A stretch of DNA of 15,766 nt from JBKJTP01 sp046590195 (lineage in GTDB: Bacteria; Bacteroidota; Ignavibacteria; Palsa-1295). Below, piece by piece: positions 6,951 to 14,109 of the stretch (its first letter is position 1; the number at the start of each line of letters is the position of its first letter). The position numbers and the translations under genes were made by a program. The stretch is taken from the NCBI GenBank assembly GCA_046590195.1, contig JBKJTP010000121.1, positions 1 to 15,766 on the forward strand. The letters are read 5' to 3'. Under the pieces are notes generated by a model, which was not told where the DNA came from, did not search any database, and saw nothing but the letters and a program-made list of their open reading frames with translations.

Positions 6951-8465
6951 GTGCAAATTGAAAGAGAATTAGCTCATATTGTTACGCCGATCGCCAAAAA
7001 GAAAGTTAGAGTTTTTTGGAGATCCCAGAAAAAGCTTATCCGAAGTGTATATTCAGGACTCAGATCTGGTGCGATCTCCACCGATTCTGCCGCCTCGCTA
7101 GCGGTTTTCGGTGAGATTGTTGACGCTAATCGCTTTCGCGCCTTCAAGTCTAGATTCCGTGAGAGGTTGCTCCATAGTCTCTTCTTTCTAGAGCTCAACG
7201 CGAGCCGCAACGGCGCTTATGCTACCGATATCTATAAGCTCCATAAACAGGTCTTCTGGATTCGAATACTCGCGATGTTCGGCGCGAGAAATACTGCTCT
7301 CTACCTCTGCCAAAAGTCCTTAAAAAGCGCTGAGTACTACCAACTTACCTTTGTACAGATTGAGTTATTAGAATTTCTTGGCAGGCATTACGCCCTAACC
7401 GGGAAGCGGAAAGCCTTCGCAAGAATGAATCTTCAGATTGAGAAGCGAATGGACGTGCTGAGAGCCGAGCAAATTAGCAGCCGCATGTATCAGGCTTTGA
7501 GTATGGAGTATGTCAAATCGGCGGTTCCAAAGCAAGAACTGCTTGAGCTTACTCGCAAGTACAACGCAGAGGCTAGCGAATTGGCAGAACGATACCATAC
7601 GTATAGTATCAATTTGGACAGCATTCGAATCGGTATCTTATTCAATCAGGTTACTGGACAGTTTCCCTCAACGTTGCAGCTCTGCGATTCAGCTGAAACT
7701 TACTTTAAGAACCATCAGCACCTAACACCAACCGCACGATATGGCGAATTGGAACTCCATCGCCTCGAAAGTTACCTCTATCTCCGTAACTATGAGATGG
7801 GGTCGGAGACAGCACAAAAGTGCGCACTATACTTCCCGATCGGCCGGAACAACTGGTTCCTCTATATGGAGTATTACTTCTTGCTTGCGATGCACACCTT
7901 GCGCTTTGAGCAAGCAAATGCAATTTTTGTGGACGTAACCACAAATGCCAGGTTCACTTTGCAACGTGAATCGGTTCGCGAGAAATGGCGCGTCTTCGAG
8001 ATCTGTCTGAGCTATGCTAATCGCGCAATCAACGCGAATACTGCTGCGGCCATCGAGATCGACGTCGATCACCTGCTTGAAACTGTCCCCATTTATACCA
8101 AGGACAAACAAGGATACAACGTCCCGATCCTTGTAATGCACATCTTGCTGCTTTTGGAGCGTGGTGATCTCGATGCGATCACGCAGCGCATGGAAGCGCT
8201 CAGAACGTACCGGTCACGATATCTACGTGCTAAGACGAACAGACATAGTGCTCTGTTCTTCAAACTGCTAATAATCATGGAATCGAGCAGCTTCGATCTT
8301 GAAGTCATTACAACCAAAGGCGCGAAGTACTATCAGCAACTCAAGACCTCACCTTCGGCATACACCGAGGTACATGAAGGCGTGCAGATCCTGAGCTATG
8401 CATGGCTATGGGAGCGCGTGCTGGAGCGCCTCGAGTTGATGCAGGACAAACTTGTCTCCACCTGA
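6951..8465 (+). CDS. Large alpha-solenoid (TPR-like) protein of unknown function
   Basis: This is a 504-residue protein without signal peptide or membrane segment, so probably cytoplasmic. Nearly all of it reads as amphipathic helices of 12-20 residues with TPR-like spacing, for example around 115-170 (NTALYLCQKSLKSAEYYQL, then an ELLEFLGRHYALTGK pair) and 268-330. The N-terminus is basic. The C-terminal part (KDKQGYNVPILVMHILLLL near 384-402, RSRYLR near 421-426, LSYAWLWE near 481-488) resembles a recurring uncharacterised family that I remember as multi-copy in Bacteroidota; this is from memory, not a search. There is no enzyme motif and no DNA-binding domain that I can see. Codons appear more AT-rich in the first third than in neighbouring genes. 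It starts with GTG behind a strong GGAGGG site. The small four-cysteine gene begins five bases after its stop. Confidence 0.8.
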   Translation: MQIERELAHIVTPIAKKKVRVFWRSQKKLIRSVYSGLRSGAISTDSAASLAVFGEIVDANRFRAFKSRFRERLLHSLFFLELNASRNGAYATDIYKLHKQVFWIRILAMFGARNTALYLCQKSLKSAEYYQLTFVQIELLEFLGRHYALTGKRKAFARMNLQIEKRMDVLRAEQISSRMYQALSMEYVKSAVPKQELLELTRKYNAEASELAERYHTYSINLDSIRIGILFNQVTGQFPSTLQLCDSAETYFKNHQHLTPTARYGELELHRLESYLYLRNYEMGSETAQKCALYFPIGRNNWFLYMEYYFLLAMHTLRFEQANAIFVDVTTNARFTLQRESVREKWRVFEICLSYANRAINANTAAAIEIDVDHLLETVPIYTKDKQGYNVPILVMHILLLLERGDLDAITQRMEALRTYRSRYLRAKTNRHSALFFKLLIIMESSSFDLEVITTKGAKYYQQLKTSPSAYTEVHEGVQILSYAWLWERVLERLELMQDKLVST

Positions 8466-8470
8466 TAAGG

Positions 8471-8680
8471 ATGAGAGCCGGATTGTGCGACCATTGTATC
8501 AACCAGCGGAAGCTCTCCTCGATGAGAGGCAAGAGCTACTCGCTCTGCGAGCTTTCGAAGGTCGATCGTCGTTTCCCAAAATATCCGCGAGTGCCGGTGT
8601 TCGCATGCAGTGGCTATCAGGCAAAAGATGAATCTGTAGTAAGCGTGCGCGACGAACCAAATGACCCGGTGAAAGCTTAG
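8471..8680 (+). CDS. Small four-cysteine, probably zinc-binding protein
   Basis: This is a 69-residue protein starting MRAGLCDHC. Four cysteines are at positions 6, 9, 26 and 46, in the segments LCDHC, RGKSYSLCELS and FPKYPRVPVFACSGY. I recognise this layout (CxxC, then RGS-like, LC, RFPKYPxLPVxxCxGY) as a small hypothetical-protein family found in several phyla; it has no function that I know. The spacing suggests one bound metal ion, probably zinc. The gene begins five bases after the stop of the solenoid gene, with AAGG almost touching its ATG, so translation is probably coupled to the gene before it. The frame is open further upstream inside the solenoid gene, but the similarity begins at this ATG. 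After residue 50 the tail is charged and unlike the core. Confidence 0.75.
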   Translation: MRAGLCDHCINQRKLSSMRGKSYSLCELSKVDRRFPKYPRVPVFACSGYQAKDESVVSVRDEPNDPVKA

Positions 8681-8747
8681 TCCGTAGTCACAAATCATGC
8701 TGCCGCAGCGTCTCTGCGTCTGGCATCAGTCGAACATTAAAGTCCTT

Positions 8748-9251
8748 ATGCGTTCAATCTCCTTCGCTTTCCTTATTGCTACTGGTTTCCTCTTCGCTCC
8801 GTCTGCGCAAGCGCAATCGGATAGCCTGTTGAAGGCGAACAACATCCGAATCTTGCTCAATTTGATGGAGGTGGGTCCGGCAATGCAGCGCTCGCTGATC
8901 GACGAGATCGCCACTGGCCGCACGAACAATGAGACCGGCTTGCCGCCACAGTTCTGGGACGAGTTCGAGAAAGAGGCGCTCGGCTCAGTGCCAGCATACA
9001 TTGAGCGGTTGATACCAACCTACGACCAGAAGTTCACGCATGCCGATATCCGGTCGCTCATCGAGATTTACAAGAATCCAGTGATGAAGAAGATGAGCGC
9101 GGCGGAACAGGCGCTTGGCGAAGCAGCAACGAAAGCCGGCGAAGCCTGGGGCGAAGAGATCGGTCTTCGTGTCGCGATCAAGCTCGATAATGTGGAGTCA
9201 GAGCAGCCCGCTCCTGCTTCGAACGTCAAGGATACAAAGCAGCGAAAGTAA
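8748..9251 (+). CDS. Secreted DUF2059 protein
   Basis: The protein has 167 residues from the ATG at 8748. A signal peptide (MRSISFAFLIATGFLFAPSAQA, then QS) sends it to the periplasm. The mature part has the typical DUF2059 order: FWDEFEKEA (69-77), IPTYDQKFTHADI (89-101), IEIYKNPVMKKM (105-116) and AGEAWGEEIG (130-139). The function of DUF2059 proteins is unknown; they are common small periplasmic proteins. The C-terminus is a low-complexity charged tail (ASNVKDTKQRK). An in-frame ATG at 8697 would add 17 residues before the signal peptide and is less likely. No ribosome site is seen. The gene has its own terminator. Confidence 0.87.
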   Translation: MRSISFAFLIATGFLFAPSAQAQSDSLLKANNIRILLNLMEVGPAMQRSLIDEIATGRTNNETGLPPQFWDEFEKEALGSVPAYIERLIPTYDQKFTHADIRSLIEIYKNPVMKKMSAAEQALGEAATKAGEAWGEEIGLRVAIKLDNVESEQPAPASNVKDTKQRK

Positions 9252-9269
9252 GTTTTTACCAGCGAAGCA

Positions 9270-9306
9270 AAAAGAGCCCTCAATCACTTGAGGGCTCTTT
9301 TCTTTT
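9270..9306. terminator. Strong intrinsic terminator after the DUF2059 gene
   Basis: GAGCCCTCAA (9274-9283) pairs perfectly with TTGAGGGCTC (9288-9297) around a 4-base loop. AAAA before and TTTT after lengthen it, then CTTTT follows. The minus strand also carries a T run, so it could work both ways, although I see no minus-strand gene arriving here. Confidence 0.92.
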
Positions 9307-9623
9307 GTAGAGAGCAAAACAGCTCCTGCCGCATTGCGGTATGAGCAGACCCGAATGACCAGGTCTCCGATATCCCTTCAACTATACCGGTCGTCTCGTT
9401 CTCTACTCCAGAATAGATCACGTTGTGAGGCATGATCCCAGTTGCAGATCCACCATGCTGTTGCGATGACCCACAACTGCGGATGCAAGAGCATCCGGTT
9501 GTCCTTGATATTGGTGAGAGATTGCGCACGTGTTGACGCGTGGCCCATGTCATTGTTACCCGGTCTATCCCACGCGGAGCGCTGCTCATCACCTCGCCGG
9601 GCATCGGCACTATGGCATCAATC
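9307..9623. other. Gap without a supported gene
   Basis: I see no credible gene on either strand here. Open frames cross the stretch on both strands, but their products lack recognisable segments, and the minus-strand frame stops inside the terminator stem at 9284. A short CCGCA/TGCGG inverted repeat lies near 9330. The stretch could hold a decayed gene or an unrecognised RNA. Confidence 0.4.
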
Positions 9624-9651
9624 TTGTTTTTTCTGGCAGGAAAAGTATACC
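9624..9651 (+). promoter_or_regulatory. Possible promoter of the cupredoxin lipoprotein gene
   Basis: TTGTTT (9624-9629) and TATACC (9646-9651) are separated by 16 bases, resembling -35 and -10 boxes. Transcription would begin about 20 bases before the ATG at 9678. Both boxes are imperfect, so this is tentative. Confidence 0.3.
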
Positions 9652-9677
9652 CCTCACACCAACAATTGAAAAACACT

Positions 9678-10163
9678 ATGCTAAAAAGGCTACTGGCAGT
9701 ATCCATGATCACACTGATCGGACTTTCGAGCTGCTCCGAGAAGACGAAAGAAGAAGTATCTACTACGATTGACAGCGCGGCAGAGAAGATCGGCAATGCG
9801 GCCGAGAGCACGATCGACACCATCCGGTCAAAAGTTGATGGCATCGGTAATGACTCTGCTGACGTGGCCAACATGCAGCAGGTCAACGTTACGCTATCCG
9901 ATTTTAAGATCGCAATGCCGATGAATCTGAAGGCAGGCCAGACTCGCTTCAACATCGCGAACACTGGCAAGAACGAGCACAGCTTTGAGATCGAAGGTAC
10001 AGCGACCGATGGCGATGATAAGTCCGACAAGTTGATGATGAATCTTGATCCGGGTGATTCAACTCATCTTGATTTTGAGCTGAAGGCTGGTACCTATAAC
10101 GTGTACTGCCCGGTGGGCACTCACGCCGCTAAAGGCATGAAGCATAAGCTTACTGTGAAGTGA
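9678..10163 (+). CDS. Lipoprotein-anchored cupredoxin (plastocyanin/azurin-like copper protein)
   Basis: This is a 161-residue protein. The N-terminus is a lipoprotein signal (MLKRLLAVSMITLIG, then LSSC with lipidated Cys 19). Residues about 21-66 form a charged helix with repeated Ala/Ile spacing (IDSAAEKIGNAAESTIDTIR), probably a spacer. Residues 69-161 are a cupredoxin fold with a full type-1 copper ligand set: His 101 (NEHSFEIEG), Cys 144, His 149 and Met 154 in YCPVGTHAAKGM. Such proteins carry single electrons outside the cytoplasmic membrane or hold copper. The ATG at 9678 is preferred because it starts the signal peptide directly; an in-frame ATG at 9540 would place 46 unrelated residues before it. 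The terminator follows 15 bases after the stop. Partner oxidoreductase genes are not visible nearby. Confidence 0.9.
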   Translation: MLKRLLAVSMITLIGLSSCSEKTKEEVSTTIDSAAEKIGNAAESTIDTIRSKVDGIGNDSADVANMQQVNVTLSDFKIAMPMNLKAGQTRFNIANTGKNEHSFEIEGTATDGDDKSDKLMMNLDPGDSTHLDFELKAGTYNVYCPVGTHAAKGMKHKLTVK

Positions 10164-10178
10164 TCTTGTAGCACTCTA

Positions 10179-10213
10179 CGAAAAAAGCCCGCGATCATCG
10201 CGGGCTTTTTTCG
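10179..10213. terminator. Perfectly symmetric bidirectional terminator
   Basis: GCCCGCG (10187-10193) pairs with CGCGGGC (10199-10205) around ATCAT. Six As before and six Ts after extend the symmetry, and an outer CG closes it on both sides. It lies between the convergent cupredoxin gene and the small minus-strand gene and can end both transcripts. Confidence 0.93.
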
Positions 10214-10242
10214 TATCTGAATCTTTTTGCTAAGTGCGGAAG

Positions 10243-10608
10243 TCACACCGGGAAAGTGAATTCGCCGACGTGCATTCCCTTGCGTACCTGGTCCGAAACA
10301 TCTTTCCCTTGAAGCCGCTCGAACCCTGGACGGTGGGTAAGCCAATCTGCAAAGACGATGCAAAGATCGTCGAGCAATGGGTTTGTGTCAAGATTGAGCT
10401 TCTGTCTATCTTTGAATATCGCCATCCGAACGTTCGCAAGCATTGCGAAGTAGTGGTGGGTACCGGGCTCAAGGTTGGTCTGCAGGCCGTAGCGGCGTTT
10501 GAACTCTGTGAAGGCAGACTCGATCTGGCCGGATCTGTCAAGAACCCACCAGATGGCATCACGATAGCGCGCGCAGAACTTATAGGCAGTCAAGGCTAGT
10601 GCTTTCAT
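10243..10608 (-). CDS. Small protein of unknown function
   Basis: This is a 121-residue protein that I do not recognise. It starts MKALALTAYKFCARYRDAIWW, has no clear signal peptide or membrane helix, and looks helical and soluble (ESAFTEFKRRYGLQTNLEPG, HHYFAMLANVRMAIFKDRQK, LLDDLCIVFADWLTH). Mixed charge and well-spaced aromatic residues make it more protein-like than the overlapping plus-strand frame. Support also comes from the symmetric terminator placed 30 bases after its stop. It is divergent from the YqaA-like gene, with about 157 bases between the starts. Confidence 0.6.
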   Translation of the reverse strand: MKALALTAYKFCARYRDAIWWVLDRSGQIESAFTEFKRRYGLQTNLEPGTHHYFAMLANVRMAIFKDRQKLNLDTNPLLDDLCIVFADWLTHRPGFERLQGKDVSDQVRKGMHVGEFTFPV

Positions 10609-10765
10609 TATAGTCCGGATGCCGAATATGATCGTAGGACCACTCCATGACTCACCGGATAATTTTCTAAGAGTAACAGAATATGAGTGCTATTTCCTCA
10701 AGTATCTTGCCAACCGCTGAGCATCCGCGGGTGTTAGGCTAGCGACATCAACCAGGCAACTACTC

Positions 10766-11203
10766 GTGGATCTGCAATCTTTGGTCGGTTCGTACGGACC
10801 GGCAGGCCTCCTCATCGTTTGCTTCATCAGTGCTACGATCATCCCGCTTTCTTCGGAGGCGGCTGTGTATGGAGCGCTCGAGCTTGGTATCCCGTCAGGT
10901 GAGGTACTACTGTTCGCCTCGATCGGCAATTGCGCGGCGGTAGCGTTCAACTACCTCATTGGAAGATGGGGAAGCGAAGCCGCGCACCAGAAGGCACTAC
11001 AGAGCAAATGGGCAACGCGCGCGCTCGGCTATCTCGAGAAGCATGGCATGTGGGCATTATTGCTGAGTTGGCTCCCATTCATTGGAGATCCGCTTACGAT
11101 CGTCGGCGGCATTATCCGAATGAATTTTCTCCAATTCGCCCTGATCACCTTCTCGCTCCGCATCCTCCGATACATTGTCCTCATCTGGATCTTGAACAAC
11201 TAG
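10766..11203 (+). CDS. YqaA/DedA-type small membrane protein (VTT domain)
   Basis: This is a 145-residue inner-membrane protein. The order is that of the YqaA branch of the DedA/VTT (formerly SNARE-associated) family: LVGSYGPAGLL at the N-terminus, ATIIPLSSEA (23-32), NYLIGRWG (62-69), and the signature SWLPFIGDPLTIVGG (101-115), then a final hydrophobic helix. Three to four membrane segments are likely. DedA relatives help move lipids across membranes and support envelope stability; the role of YqaA itself is not settled. The start is GTG at 10766: the frame is closed by a stop at 10718 and has no ATG before it, and the protein begins as the family does. No good ribosome site is seen. A heptamer repeat array begins just after the stop, upstream of the UbiB-family gene. 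Confidence 0.87.
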   Translation: MDLQSLVGSYGPAGLLIVCFISATIIPLSSEAAVYGALELGIPSGEVLLFASIGNCAAVAFNYLIGRWGSEAAHQKALQSKWATRALGYLEKHGMWALLLSWLPFIGDPLTIVGGIIRMNFLQFALITFSLRILRYIVLIWILNN

Positions 11204-11210
11204 GAATAGT

Positions 11211-11266
11211 CTCTAGCCTCTGACCTCTAGCCTCTGACCTCTAGCCTCTGACCTCTAGCCTCTCGG
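11211..11266. repeat. Heptanucleotide tandem array, eight units, upstream of the UbiB-family gene
   Basis: Starting at 11211, units of seven bases follow each other without gaps. CTCTAGC and CTCTGAC alternate for seven units, and a degenerate CTCTCGG ends the array. The alternation gives a 14-base higher period. It fills half of the gap between the YqaA-like stop and the UbiB-family start. No long hairpin forms within one strand. Confidence 0.93.
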
Positions 11267-11321
11267 CGGTACGCTTCTTGTCATGAATGCTACTCAGAAA
11301 ACCAACCACTGAGCAGCACCT

Positions 11322-13028
11322 ATGGGCATCTCACTTAAGCCTGAACATCTCAAGCGATACAAGGACCTCGCGGGTCTCTTTTTGAAGTACGGACGTAGTG
11401 ATCTTGTCACGAATTCGGGGCTTGATGACCTGATCCCTGATAGCGATCATCCAACAGAGACGATCACCGACCCTAAGGCGGAAGAGCTTGCGAAGGACCT
11501 TGAGACGATGGGGCCGATCTATATCAAGATCGGACAGGTGCTGAGCTCACGCCCCGACTTGCTGCCGCCTGCTTACATTGCGGCGTTGACACGTTTGCAG
11601 GACAAACTGCCGCCATTCAGCTTTGGCGAAGTCGAGAAGATCGTTGAATCTGAACTCGGCGTCCGCATCTCGAAGGCATTTCAGGAGTTTGAAGCGAAGC
11701 CCGTCGCTTCTGCATCACTCGGCCAGGTACACCGCGCAGTGCTGCGCGATGGCAGAGCAGTCGCGGTGAAGATACAGCGACCCGACATTCACGAAGAGCT
11801 TGCAAAGGATCTCGAGGCGCTCAAAGAGTTGACAACATTTGCTGACACGAACACCGACATCGGCCGCCGATATCACTTCGGAGAGATGCTCGAAGAATTC
11901 AAAGAGAATCTCGCACGCGAACTTGACTACAGGCAGGAAGCCAAGCATCTGCAGATCATAGCGGAGAACCTCGCAGAGTACGAGAACATCGTTGTGCCGC
12001 TGCCAGTGGATGACTATACGACATCGCGCGTGCTGACGATGGACTATATCCGCGGTAAGAAGATCACGAAGATCACGCCGCTCATGCAGCTCGAACTCAA
12101 TGGCAGCGAGCTTGCCGATGAACTCTTCAAAGCCTATCTCCAGCAAACGCTCGTCGATGGCATCTTCCACGCAGATCCGCATCCGGGCAATGTCTTCGTC
12201 ACCGACGATGGCAAGGTAGCGCTTCTCGATCTCGGGATGATCGGCCGCGTGGCGCCACGCATGCAGGAATCGTTGCTGAAGCTGATGATCGCAATGTCGG
12301 AGGGAAGGGGAGACATCACATCGGACATTGCAGTGAAGATCGGCGAGATCATTGGCGACAAAGATAATGAGTTCAATGAAGCTGAATTTCGCCGCAAAGT
12401 ATCGAAGCTTGTTGGCAAGCAGCAGGGCGCGAACATCGCGGACTTCAAGATCGGGCTTGTCATGCTACAGTTCTCGCAGATCTGCGGCGATAGCGGACTT
12501 CGCATGCCGAGCGAGCTGACGATGCTATCGAAGACGCTGCTCAATCTCGATGAGGTTGGCCGCACGCTCGACCCGAACTTCAACCCATCCGAAGCGATCC
12601 AGCGCCACGCAAGCGACATCACGCGTCAGCGGATGTGGAAATCCGCGACACCAGGCAACTTGCTCTCTTCGGCAATGGAAGCGAAGGAATTCGCGCAGGA
12701 GATGCCTGGACGCATCAACAAGATACTCGACCTCGTTGCGAAGAACCGGATCAAGATCGATGTCGATGCGATCGACGAAGCAACGCTGATCGATGGATTC
12801 CAGAAAGTTGCGAACCGCATCGCGACAGGTTTGATACTCGCAGCGCTGATCATCGGCGCCTCACTACTGATGCAGGTGGAAACCTCGTTCCGTCTCTTCG
12901 GCTATCCCGGCATTGCGATCATCTTCTTCGTGCTCGCCGCAGGACTCGGGCTGCATCTTGTCTTCTCCATCATGGCTCATGATCGGCACTTGAAGAAGAA
13001 CCAGCAGCCGACGAGAGTGTCGAGCTAG
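11322..13028 (+). CDS. ubiB: UbiB/ABC1 (ADCK) family atypical kinase-like membrane protein
   Basis: This is a 568-residue protein of the UbiB family, which supports quinone biosynthesis and lipid handling through ATP binding. The hallmark motifs are present: IKIGQVLSSRPDLLP (68-82, the KxGQ lid), ASASLGQVHRA (129-139, replacing a normal glycine-rich loop), VAVKIQRP with Lys 150, ELDYRQE (200-206), HADPHPGN (283-290) and DLGMIGR (303-309). Two C-terminal hydrophobic helices (about 499-515 and 526-547) are typical membrane anchors. Length is usual. Without other ubiquinone or menaquinone genes nearby the exact quinone cannot be said, and the symbol is used for the family. The start ATG at 11322 lacks a clear ribosome site. 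Heptamer repeat arrays lie on both sides of the gene. Confidence 0.94.
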   Translation: MGISLKPEHLKRYKDLAGLFLKYGRSDLVTNSGLDDLIPDSDHPTETITDPKAEELAKDLETMGPIYIKIGQVLSSRPDLLPPAYIAALTRLQDKLPPFSFGEVEKIVESELGVRISKAFQEFEAKPVASASLGQVHRAVLRDGRAVAVKIQRPDIHEELAKDLEALKELTTFADTNTDIGRRYHFGEMLEEFKENLARELDYRQEAKHLQIIAENLAEYENIVVPLPVDDYTTSRVLTMDYIRGKKITKITPLMQLELNGSELADELFKAYLQQTLVDGIFHADPHPGNVFVTDDGKVALLDLGMIGRVAPRMQESLLKLMIAMSEGRGDITSDIAVKIGEIIGDKDNEFNEAEFRRKVSKLVGKQQGANIADFKIGLVMLQFSQICGDSGLRMPSELTMLSKTLLNLDEVGRTLDPNFNPSEAIQRHASDITRQRMWKSATPGNLLSSAMEAKEFAQEMPGRINKILDLVAKNRIKIDVDAIDEATLIDGFQKVANRIATGLILAALIIGASLLMQVETSFRLFGYPGIAIIFFVLAAGLGLHLVFSIMAHDRHLKKNQQPTRVSS

Positions 13029-13031
13029 CTT

Positions 13032-13094
13032 TGTTAGCGTTTGGCGTTCAGCGTTCAGCTTCTAGCGTTCAGCGTATAGCGTTCAGCGTTTTGC
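13032..13094. repeat. Second heptanucleotide tandem array, nine units, after the UbiB-family gene
   Basis: Nine consecutive 7-base units can be read from 13032. Four are GTTCAGC; the others are variants such as TGTTAGC, GTTTGGC, TTCTAGC, GTATAGC and GTTTTGC. The array fills the gap between the convergent UbiB-family and hydrolase genes and runs into the last four codons of the hydrolase; one repeat supplies its stop codon. Set in this phase, units of both arrays tend to end in AGC. Confidence 0.88.
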
Positions 13095-14021
13095 TTTGAG
13101 ATCGTGAACGAGAGCACTCATAAAGGCTGTAGGCTGATCGATGAACACATTATGCGATGCATTCGCGATCTGCGTGACCGGAGCCTTGATCACCTGCGAG
13201 ATCTTATCCAAATGCGGTTGATCGAACAATCCGTCCTGCTCGCCATAGATCGCACGCACTGGTAGCCTCTGGACAACGCGCTGAAGGTGATCCGTCATCT
13301 CAAGCGTGGTGTACTTTAACGACTTGTGAAATCCTATGACAGGAGCTTGCGTCATATCGCGCATGTAGCGCGATACAGTATCTGCACGCATGCGTTCTTT
13401 CAGCGTCGTCGCTTCATCGCTAATGATCGAAGGCGAGTAGAGCCCTATCGCCGCCGCATGCTGGAACAGCAGCGATGAGTACAGCAGCGAGGATGAATCG
13501 ACTTTTGATAAAGCCTTTACAAGTTTGAGCTTCGCGGTGTCGCGGCTCTCGTAATAATGCAAGCTTCTCGCAAAGACCGTCTTGAAGCCGCGTTGATAGG
13601 AGAGAGGAGAGCCGGTTAGGATCAACTTCTCGACAGAAGCTGGATATCGCTCCGCAAAGAAGATCCCAAGCGTCCCGCCCCAGCTATGCCCGATCAGACT
13701 AGCGCGCGAGATGCCATGCCGTTTGTAGATCGCATGAATATCATCAAGCGCTTCATCGAGCGTGTACGCGCCCTTCATCTTCGCCGAGCGCCCGCAACCA
13801 CGTTGATCGAAGACGAGCACATAAAACCCGCTATCTGCCAATCGCTGCGCAGTGGACAACTCAAAGGATACAGCGTTGTACCCTGGCCCTCCGTGAAGGA
13901 AGATCACTGCAGGATCCTTCGCATTACCGAATGCCCTTGAATACAGAGAATCCGCTGCGCGAAGGTCGTTGGTGAGGCTAAGTAAAAGCAGTAGGAAGAA
14001 GGAGGCGAGCTTGTGAGTCAT
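13083..14021 (-). CDS. Secreted alpha/beta hydrolase, proline iminopeptidase-like (S33 type)
   Basis: The protein has 312 residues from the ATG at 14021. A signal peptide (MTHKLASFF, a Leu-rich run, then NDLRAA) sends it out of the cytoplasm. The alpha/beta-hydrolase core is complete: HGGPG (43-47, oxyanion hole), FDQRGCGRS (71-79), the nucleophile elbow GHSWGG with Ser 113, the acid Asp 263 in YGEQDG, and His 290 in NASHN. HGGPG plus DQRGCGRS plus GxSWGG is the pattern of proline iminopeptidases and their relatives. A variable cap spans about residues 140-240. The substrate, peptide or ester, is not decided by sequence. The frame is open for 112 more codons upstream, but these precede the signal peptide and lack protein character. 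Its C-terminal codons lie in the heptamer array. Confidence 0.88.
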   Translation of the reverse strand: MTHKLASFFLLLLLSLTNDLRAADSLYSRAFGNAKDPAVIFLHGGPGYNAVSFELSTAQRLADSGFYVLVFDQRGCGRSAKMKGAYTLDEALDDIHAIYKRHGISRASLIGHSWGGTLGIFFAERYPASVEKLILTGSPLSYQRGFKTVFARSLHYYESRDTAKLKLVKALSKVDSSSLLYSSLLFQHAAAIGLYSPSIISDEATTLKERMRADTVSRYMRDMTQAPVIGFHKSLKYTTLEMTDHLQRVVQRLPVRAIYGEQDGLFDQPHLDKISQVIKAPVTQIANASHNVFIDQPTAFMSALVHDLKAKR

Positions 14022-14109
14022 AGGGTTGCGAACCACCGAGCGGCACGGTTGAGTCCCCGTGGCACTGTTCGTAGGTTGTCGGCATTGCTTAAGGACACTC
14101 CACGAGCCT

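Noticed and set aside
9540..9677. N-terminal extension of the cupredoxin lipoprotein
   Set aside because: The lipoprotein signal starts exactly at the ATG at 9678; an extra 46 residues would bury it.
9284..10030. Long minus-strand open frame over the cupredoxin gene
   Set aside because: Most of it lies opposite the cupredoxin gene, its product is low-complexity Ser/Val-rich, and it stops inside the terminator stem.
10234..10599. Plus-strand frame of 121 residues opposite the small minus-strand gene
   Set aside because: The minus-strand product looks more protein-like and is matched by the convergent terminator; only one is likely to be real.
11211..13094. CRISPR-like repeats
   Set aside because: The repeat units are only 7 bases, contiguous, and have no spacers between them; they are simple tandem arrays.
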